Below, in pieces: positions 48,901 through 60,900 of a stretch of DNA of 64,000 bases. A model generated the notes under the pieces. The model was not told the DNA's origin, searched no databases, and worked only from the letters and a program-made list of their open reading frames with translations. Both the position numbers and the translations under genes were made by a program. Origin of the DNA: Ypsolopha sequella (taxonomy: Eukaryota; Arthropoda; Insecta; Lepidoptera; Ypsolophidae). How positions within the stretch are numbered: position 1 is the first letter of the stretch; each line of letters begins with the position of its first letter. The DNA is taken from NCBI GenBank assembly GCA_934047225.1, contig OW203988.1, positions 1,674,001-1,738,000 on the forward strand, in the 5' to 3' direction.

Positions 48901-51900
48901 CGAGACTTGTCATACAGAGTGTCGCATACAAATCTACTTGAATGACTGCGGGTGTGTGCCTTATAAATATCCCAGAGGTAATTAATTATTCTTACTAAGT
49001 CCAGCCGGATAACTCAGTGTTGCCAATTCAATTTTATTATTGTCACAAGTACATTATTCGAATATTCGTCCGAAATCAAATTGTTGAACTACGAGTATAA
49101 CGTAGCCATGCAGTTTGTCGTTAACCGAACACGAAGTCGTGCACCACGAACATTCGTCCGATAGTCTGGCTATAGCACAGCACGGTACAGCTAGGAGACC
49201 AATACCGTAGCACAGTACGGTACAGCTAGGAGACCAATACCGTAGCACAGTACGGTACAGCTAGGAGACCAATACCGTAGCACAGTACAGTACAGCTAGG
49301 AGACCAATACCGTAGCACAGTACGGTACAGCTCGGAGACCAATGCCGTAGCACAGTACGGTACAGCTAGGAGACCAATTCCGTAGCACAGTACGGTACAG
49401 CTCGGTGACCAATACCGTAGCACAGTACGGTACAGCTAGGAGACAAATACCGTAGCACAGTACGGTACAGCTAGGAGACCAATACCGTAGCACAGTACGG
49501 TACAGCTAGGAGACAAATACCGTAGCACAGTACGGTACAGCTAGGAGACCAATACCGTAGCACAGTACGGTACAGCTAGGAGACCAATACCGTAGCACAG
49601 TACGGTACAGCTAGGAGACAAATACCGTAGCACAGTACGGTACAGCTAGGAGACCAATACCGTAGCACAGTACGGTACAGCTAGGAGACCAATACCGTAG
49701 CACAGTACAGTACAGCTAGGAGACAAATACCGTAGCACAGTACGGTACAGCTAGGAGACAAATACCGTAGCACAGTACGGTACAGCTAGGAGACCAATAC
49801 CGTAGCACAGTACGGTACAGCTAGGAGACCAATGCCATAGCACAGTACGGCACAGCTCGGAGACCAATACCGTAGCACAGTACGGTACAGCTAGGAGACC
49901 AATACCGTAGCACAGTACGGTACAGCTAGGAGACCAATACCGTAGCACAGTACAGTACAGCTAGGAGACCAATACCGTAGCACAGTACGGTACAGCTCGG
50001 AGACCAATGCCGTAGCACAGTACGGTACAGCTAGGAGACCAATTCCGTAGCACAGTACGGTACAGCTAGGAGACCAATACCGTAGCACATTACGGTACAG
50101 CTAGGAGACCAATACAGTAGCACAGTACGGTACAGCTAGGAGACCAATACCGTAGCACAGTACGGTACAGCTAGGAGACCAATACCGTAGCACAGTACAG
50201 TACAGCTAGGAGACAAATACCGTAGCACAGTACGGTACAGCTAGGAGACAAATACCGTAGCACAGTACGGTACAGCTAGGAGACCAATACCGTAGCACAG
50301 TACGGTACAGCTAGGAGACCAATGCCATAGCACAGTACGGCACAGCTCGGAGACCAATACCGTAGCACAGAACGGTACAGCTAGGAGACCAATACCGTAG
50401 CACAGTACGGTACAGCTAGGAGACCAATACCGTAGCACAGTACGGTACAGCTCGGAGACCAATGCCGTAGCACAGTACGGTACAGCTAGGAGACCAATTC
50501 CGTAGCACAGTACGGTACAGCTAGGAGACCAATACCGTAGCACATTACGGTACAGCTAGGAGACCAATACCGTAGCACAGTACGGTACAGCTAGGAGACC
50601 AATACCGTAGCACAGTACGGTACAGCTGGGAGGAAAATACCGTAGCACAGTACGGTACAGCTAGGAGACCAATTCCGTAGCACAGTACAGTACAGCTAGG
50701 AGGAAAATACCGTAGCACAGTACGGTACAGCTAAGAGACCAATACCGTAGCACAGTACGGTACAGCTAGGAGACCAATACCGTAGCACAGTACGGTACAG
50801 CTAGGAGACCAATACCGTAGCACAGTACGGTACAGCTAGGAGACCAATACCGTAGCACAGTACGGTACAGCTAGGAGACCAATACCGTAGCACAGTACGG
50901 TACAGCTAGGAGACCAATACCGTAGCACAGTACAGTACATCTAGGAGACCAATACCGTAGCACAGTATGGTACAGCTAGGAGACCAATACCGTAGCACAC
51001 TACGGTACAGCTAGGAGACCAATACCGTAGCACAGTACAGTACAGCTAGGAGACCAATACCGTAGCACAGTACGGTACAGCTCGGAGACCAATGCCGTAG
51101 CACAGTACGGTACAGCTAGGAGACCAATTCCGTAGCACAGTACGGTACAGCTAGGAGACCAATACCGTAGCACATTACGGTACAGCTAGGAGACCAATAC
51201 CGTAGCACAGTACGGTACAGCTAGGAGACCAATACCGTAGCACACTACGGTACATATAGGAGACCAATACCGTAGCACAGTACGGTACAGCTCGGAGACC
51301 AATTCCGTAGCACAGTACGGTACAGCTAGGAGACCAATACCGTAGCACATTACGGTACAGCTAGGAGACCAATACCGTAGCACAGTACGGTACAGCTAGG
51401 AGACCAATACCGTAGCACAGTACGGTACAGCTAGGAGACCAATACCGTAGCACAGTACGGTACAGCTAGGAGACCAATACCGTAGCACAGTACGGTACAG
51501 CTCGGAGACCAATACCGTAGCACAGTACGGTACAGCTAGGAGACCAATACCGTAGCACAGTACGGTACAGCTAGGAGACCAATACCGTAGCACAGTACGG
51601 TACAGCTAGGAGACCAATACCGTAGCACAGTACGGTACAGCTAGGAGACCAATACCGTAGCACAGTACGGTACAGCTAGGAGACCAATACCGTAGCACAG
51701 TACGGTACAGCTAGGAGACCAATACCGTAGCACAGTACAGTACATCTAGGAGACCAATACCGTAGCACAGTACGGTACAGCTCGGAGACCAATACCGTAG
51801 CACAGTACGGTACAGCTAGGAGACCAATACCGTAGCACAGTACGGTACAGCTAGGAGACCAATACCGTAGCACACTACGGTACATCTAGGAGACCAATAC

Positions 51901-54900
51901 CGTAGCACAGTACGGTACAGTTCGGAGACCAATACCGTAGCACAGTACGGTACAGCTAGGAGACCAATACCGTAGCACAGTACGGTACAGCTAGGAGACC
52001 AATACCGTAGCACAGTACGGTACAGCTAGGAGACCAATACCGTAGCACAGTACGGTACAGCTAGGAGACCAATACCGTAGCACAGTACGGTACAGCTAGG
52101 AGACCAATACCGTAGCACAGTACGGTACAGCTAGGAGACCAATACCGTAGCACAGTACGGTACAGCTAGGAGACCAATACCGTAGCACAGTACGGTACAG
52201 CTAGGAGACCAATACCGTAGCACAGTACGGTACAGCTAGGAGACCAATACCGTAGCACAGTACGGTACAGCTAGGAGACCAATACCGTAGCACAGTACGG
52301 TACAGCTAGGAGACCAATACCGTAGCACAGTACAGTACATCTAGGAGACCAATACCGTAGCACAGTATGGTACAGCTAGGAGACCAATACCGTAGCACAC
52401 TACGGTACATCTAGGAGACCAATACCGTAGCACAGTACGGTACAGCTAGGAGACCAATACCGTAGCACAGTACGGTACAGCTAGGAGACCAATACCGTAG
52501 CACAGTACAGTATATTTAGGAGACCAATACCGTAGCACAGTATGGTACAGCTAGGAGACCAATACCGTAGCACAGTACGGTACAGCTAGGAGACCAATAC
52601 CGTAGCACAGTACGGTACAGCTAGGAGATCAATACCGTAGCACAGTACGGTACAGCTAGGAGACCAATACCGTAGCACAGTACGGTACAGCTAGGAGACC
52701 AATACCGTAGCACAGTACAGTACATTTAGGAGACCAATACCGTAGCACAGTATGGTACAGCTAGGAGACCAATACCGTAGCACAGTACGGTACAGCTAGG
52801 AGACCAATACCGTAGCACAGTACGGTACAGCTCGGAGACCAATACCGTAGCACAGTACGGTACAGCTCGGAGACCAATACCGTAGCACAGTACGGTACAG
52901 CTAGGAGACCAATACCGTAGCACAGTACGGTACAGCTAGGAGACCAATACCGTAGCACAGTACAGTACATTTAGGAGACCAATACCGTAGCACAGTATGG
53001 TACAGCTAGGAGACCAATACCGTAGCACAGTACGGTACAGCTAGGAGACCAATACCGTAGCACAGTACGGTACAGCTAGGAGATCAATACCGTAGCACAG
53101 TACGGTACAGCTAGGAGACCAATACCGTAGCACAGTACGGTACAGCTAGGAGACCAATACCGTAGCACAGTACAGTACATTTAGGAGACCAATACCGTAG
53201 CACAGTATGGTACAGCTAGGAGACCAATACCGTAGCACAGTACGGTACAGCTAGGAGACCAATACCGTAGCACAGTATGGTACAGCTAGGAGACCAATAC
53301 CGTAGCACAGTACGGTACAGCTAGGAGACCAATACCGTAGCACAGTACGGTACAGCTAGGAGATCAATACCGTAGCACAGTACGGTACAGCTAGGAGACC
53401 ATTACCGTAGCACAGTACGGTACAGCTAGGAGACCAATACCGTAGCACAGTACAGTACATTTAGGAGACCAATACCGTAGCACAGTATGGTACAGCTAGG
53501 AGACCAATACCGTAGCACAGTACGGTACAGCTAGGAGACCAATACCGTAGCACAGTACGGTACAGCTCGGAGACCAATACCGTAGCACAGTACGGTACAG
53601 CTCGGAGACCAATACCGTAGCACAGTACGGTACAGCTCGGAGACCAATACCGTAGCACAGTACGGTACAGCTCGGAGACCAATACCGTAGCACAGTACGG
53701 TACAGCTAGGAGACCAATACCGTAGCACAGTACGGTACAGCTCGGAGACCAATACCGTAGCACAGTACGGTACAGCTCGGAGACCAATACCGTAGCACAG
53801 TACGGTACAGATCGGAGACCAATACCGTAGCACAGTACGGTACAGCTCGGAGACCAATACCGTAGCACAGTACGGTACAGCTAGGAGATCAATACTGAAG
53901 CGCGTGAAGTTAGCTATGACTTGTGCAGTCTCTCCCCGCGCCCCCTTTCCTCGTTGAAGCTCTTAGAATGCGACGCCACCTGTGACTTACTTGACACTTT
54001 ACTGTAATGGTATAAATGTGGCAGGCATATAGTAATATTCCGCCGTTTACAAACGGCGTCGTCAGTTTCTAAACGTTCTAAAAAGCCAAAATAGAAAATG
54101 GAAATACATGTAAGATAAAATAAGGAGCCGAGCTAAGCGAGGCGACGACGACGTCTCTAGTTTTATTACCTAAAATTAAATTGCCTCTAAAATAGAAAAT
54201 TCTTCGCCTGAGAATTATTCAACTCAACTCAAATTTGTATTTTCAAGTCAACGTTTTCAACATTTTTAATCGTCCGCAGTTTTTCGCTCAATTAGTAATT
54301 TTCAAAACAATTAGTACGCTATATATTCAGTGTTTTGTACACCTTAAATTTGAATTTCTATTCGCTTGTTTAAATACACGTACGTACTACCCTAAATTTT
54401 ATTGCCCAAAACCTAATAAACTCAAGTGAAATGATATTTATATCATAGTTTATGATATTATTGGATGCAAGAAAATGAAAGTAATCGTGTATCAAACGGC
54501 TGAAATATTAAGAGTGAAATATGATATATATTTTTGTCAAAATTTAAATATCACGTTTATCCGAAAAATACGAGGACTTTACTGCTAGCGCGTTCCATAC
54601 AAACGGACTTCGTTCATAATATTTTGGACAATAAATAAACTCGATGACATTTTGTAAACAGGATATAGAAACTTTATTTATTTATTTATTTCTTATAAAA
54701 AACTATCGCTATAATTTCAGGAACTTAAACTTAATGCGATACAGCAGTAATCACATCAATAAAAATATAAATACAAAAGAAAGAAAACAATATTTCCAAA
54801 ACTTTAAATTTTTGTAAGTCAGTTTCCCGTCAAATAAGTGGTAATAATTAATATTCTATATTATTTTTCTATAATAACTGAATACCTTTTAAAATAATTT

Positions 54901-57900
54901 AATTTATTATTGTTGTATGCAAAATCACAAAATCATATATTAAAATATTTACTCCATGTCTTCCACAACAGTTAATAACAACTAAACCAGTGAACAAGTA
55001 ATCAGATCACGTGACCGAGCGATAAAGTAAAACCATACAATTTTCAACTACAAACTGTATCAGTTCTCAACTCCATACTGTAAACGATGCGAAGTTGCAC
55101 ATGTGCTATGTACATCGCCTGCCTACACTGCCTGTCTTCAGAAAGTTAGTTAGTTACTTGTCACTCTAACTCTTCTGCACCATATTTTGGATTATTTTAT
55201 TGTTTAAATGTATATTTGTAAAATGTATTAATTATGTTTGAAATAATTATTTATATATGTATGTATTATTATTTATATAATTTGGCTTCTACTTTATATA
55301 CCTTATTTTACATGTACACCTTCCACCTAAAGCTTGTCTGGAAGACCGCCTAATTGTACTTACCCTTTGAACTCGTATTTCTAAGTTAAATTAATTGTAT
55401 TATTTTTCTTTTGTAGTGTGAATCTGAACGTCTGTCAAACAAATGTCGATTGTCCATTTCATATTTTCATTGATAATAATCATATATTCTTTGTAGTTTG
55501 AAAGTTATTTTGTTGTTAGGCTAACTAAATCCACATCCACAATAAATTTAATAAATTTTGTCTCATTATATATTCGCATATTATTTATACAAACACACAT
55601 ATACTCACGCCTGTCTCCCAGAGGGGTAGGCAGAGGCTACAGATTTCCATCTGCTACGATCCTGACAAACCTCTTTCGCCTCTTCCACATCCATCAATCT
55701 AGGCCCAATGAGTTACACTGTGACTGGTTTCGGTGTGACTCGTTGGGACCAAAGGGAAGAAAGAAAAAAGTTGTCAACGTGTAACAGATTTTAGTCCCAA
55801 CGAGTTACACTCTTGTTTTGGGGGTGTGACTTGTTGGGACGAAAAATAAAAAGTTGTGCCATCGAGTTACAGTGTGACTGGTTGGGATATTTTATTATTT
55901 TTTGTCCCAACGAGTTACACTGTGACTGGTTTCGGTGTGACTCGTTGGGACCAAAGGGAAGAGCTTGTATCACTAGATTGATGGATGTGGAAGAGGCGAA
56001 AGAGGTTTGTCTGGATCGTAGCAGATTGAAATCTGTAGCCTCTGCCTACCCCTCTGGGAGACAGGCGTGAGTATATATGTGTGTTTGTATAAATAATAGG
56101 CGAATATACAAGTAAACCAGCTTCTGCCCGCGGCTTCGCCCGCGTGGCCTACAGGAAACAAATTTCATTTTTTTTAGAAACAAACATTATAAGTGCTCTC
56201 ATTCCCTCTGTAAGTCAAGGTGTAGTGCTTGGCCGTAAAACTCGCATGTTCAGACGGAGAACGCGCCCGCGAGCCCGAACTTGGCTCGGCCTTCGGCATC
56301 GCCAGAGTGTCAAACACGGGGACTCACCGATCAAAGTTTTTCCGAAAAAGAGTCAAAATCCATATCGGTTGTCAAAATTTTTCAAATTTGAATACGGTCA
56401 AAATCTGTCAAAAAAACTGTCACAACCTGTCGAATTCATTTTTTTTTCCAGTCATGTAGCCCCAGCTTGACCAATCACTTTAGTTGAAACCCGAACTCCC
56501 TACAATTAACCGTTCGGGAGATATGGCCGATCAAAATGTTGGCAATTTTTCTTTTCGACTTTTTTTTTACCGTCATCTAGGTCTCACCGAGCCCTTTTCT
56601 TAGAGTACCATAAACATGGGTCTAGCATCAGCTGTGTGGGAGATACGGGCCTGTAAAGTTTTGACACTTTCGGCAGGTAGATCTCGTCGAGGCCTTTTCT
56701 AAGACACCCATCAACATGCGTCTAGCTCCAGCCGTTCGGGAGATACAGGCCGTCAAAGTATTGACATTAAAAAAAAATCTTTCTTTGGCACCCCGTGGTC
56801 CAACCCCTAGGGATATACCACCTTCCGTTCCGAAGATATTTTGCTGGGATATATATATAGATAGATAGACAGATAGATAGATAGATAGATAGATTGTGGA
56901 TATATAGATAGACCTCAAAAGGAAAAAATGGATCCCTAATAGGATAACTTGTGTGACTGTCTGTCTGTCCGTCTGTTACAGCCGATTTGCTCTGGCACAC
57001 ATACTTTCAAGAATTTTCATGTCCACTATATTAATTTTCAAAATTGATGCCATTTTCATAATTAACGTCCCAAAAAACCATAAAAACGACACCCATATTG
57101 ATACTCGTATTTACACATTTCAACCCCATCGCACCCCAACATGGGATGATGGTGTGGCGTGCTTCACACTCGCCACTATATATGTACTTGGGCCAGCCCC
57201 TTACAATTTGAAAGAAACCGTTCCGCTTATGCAGTTTGTAACACACACCAATTAGATCAGGTGATATGGAGCAGTGGGGTCTACCTCACCCCCGGGTTGG
57301 TCTATTCGCTGCGCCGGCACATCGCCGCGGGAGGTGATTCATTGAGCTTCCAGCTAACTAATCTCGCTCGCGCCTGTTTTATTTATCGGTCTTGTCAAAT
57401 ATTTTGTTTTACGTTTTTTTTATCAATATAAAGTTTTTAGTTGTTTTCAAATAATAATATTCATTTCTGTTTGCTTCCTATCATTCTTCATCTTCCATCA
57501 ATCATCTTCTTTCGCTAGCTACGCTTTGCTGCACCTAACCTAAGTTCCAGACCTAGCTCAAGTGGTTGTGGGATACCAACAAACCATACCACACTCACAA
57601 CGGTATTTCACGTCCACCACGTTGGATTTAGAAATAGTTGTTGTTTTCGTAATCAGCGACCCGATAAACCATACAAACGATACCCATGTTGATTTTCAGA
57701 CATTTTCACCCCATTTCCCCCTTTTAGGGGTTGAATTCTGAAAAAACCTGAAATACATGTTTACACATTTATGGATAAGAGTACTCCTGTGAAGTCTCAA
57801 ATAAAATAGTCCTAACTAATCTTGTTTCCCCATACAAATTTTGGTCCCCTGTTTCACCCCCTTAGGGGGTGAGTTTTGAAAAATCCTTTCTTAGGGGATG

Positions 57901-60900
57901 CCTACATTATATAAGGTATCTATATGCAAAATTTCAAGTCTCTAGGGCCAGCGGTTTTGCTGTGCGTTGATATATCAGTCAGTCAGTCAGTCAGGACTTT
58001 GAATTTTATATATACAGATGAGACAAAATTGACAATTTCATTTATTTTATTGATATGGTTAACTTTATAGAAAAAGGATAGAAAAAGGTTGTTACGAGTA
58101 TGTTCGCTAACCCATCGCATAAAGAAAGCATATTATCTTTTCCCTCTGTCAGTATTATGTTCAACATTCAAATCAGTATTTTATAAAAAGATATTTTTAC
58201 GACCGACTTGCGACTGAATCTACCATAATCATGGATGAATGAAATGAAACAATGAAACCGGCATACTAGCCCTGCGGTCCGAAATAGAATTATATCGCTA
58301 AAATCGATTACGAAAGTATGAAGTGAATGGCTTATGATCCATTGTAATTCTATTTTGGACCGCAGGGAAAGTAAGTACATGTCCAGTACAAATGACGAAG
58401 ACTTTATTACCTTATAACAGAGGCGATTATTGGTTGGCCCTTTTGTCCTTGGACGCGTAGTAATTGTAAAAAAAAGCGCGCGGCGCGCGCAGGTGATCTA
58501 AACTTTTTTTCACGAAAGAAGTTCTGCGGATTACGGCATTTTCGTATTTATTCATTGCAAATACGGTCTTAGACAGGAAACTTCTTCCGTTAAATTAATA
58601 ATACACGAGACGTGACGTGTTGACAGATACGCACACAGTTACAATGAAGTATTGCACACTCAAGCATTTTCCGAGTTTTCGTAATGTATGTCGTTTTGAA
58701 ATTTTAATACAAGTCTCGGCAAATGGAGCGAATCCATAAAATTTTGGTATTGGATGAGTTATTTACATTTATGTACATTTTGCTTCAGTAGCGCCATCTA
58801 GTTCAACAATTTCAGATTGGTTTCCTCTTTTACCACCTTAAAGTGACATGTTTTTATACATAATCTTTTAACCGCTTTTTGAAAACATTAATTGATTTTG
58901 ATGCTTTGACGGTCTCTGGGAATTTATTGTAAAGTTGAACACCTTCAAACATTTAATTATTCTTTCCATAATTAGTTCGTGGTGATATTGTTTTTTAAGT
59001 TATTGCCCCTTCTTGTGTTGTATTTGTGTTGTTTTTTCTGATTATTATTTTCGAGTGGGTGGTTTTGCGTAAAACATTACACATGCGAAAAAAATTAGTT
59101 CTTCCAACGAAATCAAAGTACCATCAATGACGAATGGTATACAACCAAATGCTTGCAAATGTTTTCCGTCTCTGCTATCTCTCGCAACTTCAAACGACGA
59201 TCGTACAATACAATTTTGTAACTTTTTTATCAATTCTAAGTTGTGACTTCATTTGGATGGCCAGACCTGTGGGCATCTTCGCAGCTCTGTCTTCCACGTT
59301 TAAAATCAGTTACCCAGGTATGAAGACAGAACGACCTAAAACAGTGTCTAGCTTAGCTTTAATCTGGGATGCTGTTTTCTGTTTTAAAATGTAAATTGGC
59401 ACAAATTTTGTTTCTTTCCACTGTTAAGAAAAAGCACTCAGAGAATAAGTCCTCTTGTGGAAATTCCGTTGGCTCGATTAAATTCAATTTCTGCGTTCTA
59501 TTTTTGAAAAGATTACATGATATAATGATTTTTTTTTGCGTATCTGCTTTTTAAGTCAGTAATCAATCAGCCTCGTATTCTACGATATACCGACAACATA
59601 ATATATACAAAGTGACCTCTATGAACTCGCTCCGAGGGCAACAAAATAAAACTAATTGTTCAGTTACAGGATGCGCGTCGCGCGTGTGTGTGGCACGTGT
59701 GTGTGGCGCGTGTGTGTGGCACGTGTGGGTGCTCGTTCAGATTTATATAGATTTAGATCCATAAATAATGTGTTCGGGTTTTTGCTTAAATAATCTTAAA
59801 CCTCGACGTAAAAACATTTTTTGGAGTAATTTTTGTTTTTTTTATTGCTAAATACTGGGATGACTTCTGAAAATGTAATAAATATTATTTAATAAACTGG
59901 ATGTTAAAATGAAGTTGCGGAAGCCTGAAACTGGTAATAGTACTTGTAAAATATTTAAAAATCTAATAGTGACACGTTGTTCTTTGTTAACATTTAATGA
60001 TGTTAAACATTTAACAAGCTAATAGGGACACGTTATTCTTTATTAACATTTAATGATGTAAAATATTTAAGAATCTAATAGTGACAAGTATTTTTTTGTT
60101 AACATTTAATGATGTTAAACTTTTAACAAGCTAAAAGCGGCACGTTATTATTTGTTTACATTTAATGATGTAAAATATTTAACAAGCTAATACGAGTAGT
60201 ATTACGTTATTCTCTGTTAACATTCAATGCTGTGAAATATTTAACAAGCTGATAGTAACACGTTATTCTCTGTTAACATTCAATGATGTGAAATATTTAA
60301 CAAGCTAATAGTAACACGTTATTCTCTGTTAACATTCAATGATGTGAAATATTTAACAAGCTGATAGTGACACGTTGTTCTTTGTTAACATTTAATGATG
60401 TAAAACGTTTAACAAGCTAATAGCAACACGTTGTTCTTTTTGTAACATTTGATGATTTAAAAGATTTAGCAAACTAATAGCGACACGTGTTCTTTGTTTA
60501 CATTTGATGATTTTTAACATTTAACAAGCTAATAGCGACACGTTTTTCTTTGTTTACATTTGATGCTGTAAAACATTTAATATTCATAAGTATTTTGTAA
60601 GAAAGGGATAGGTGATCCTATGTATTTTTATTCAAAAACATTACTTTTAAAGCGTCTAATTTTACAAATTTAGAAATATTGCGCTTAATACTTTCCTTCT
60701 TTATTTTTAATCGATAATCAATAACTAAACGGTTGTGTATCGAAGACTGTGTAGAATTAAGACTATTTAATACACACAAACGAATGGTTAAATGGAACCA
60801 GATTTTGTAATTTCTTAAAGTTGTATTACCCACTAAAAATCTCTATAGAAAACAATTTCAAAGACGCCTCACCTCTTTCAAAGTTTAAAAACAATATATA

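Noticed and set aside
49172..53895. Regularly spaced repeats that could suggest a CRISPR array
   Set aside because: The whole 35-bp unit is repeated with no unique spacers, there are no cas genes, and the window is eukaryotic.
56953..57431. Frames of 90-100 codons in the composite repeat region
   Set aside because: They overlap frames on the opposite strand, include the CTGTCTGTCTGTCC microsatellite and show no domain.
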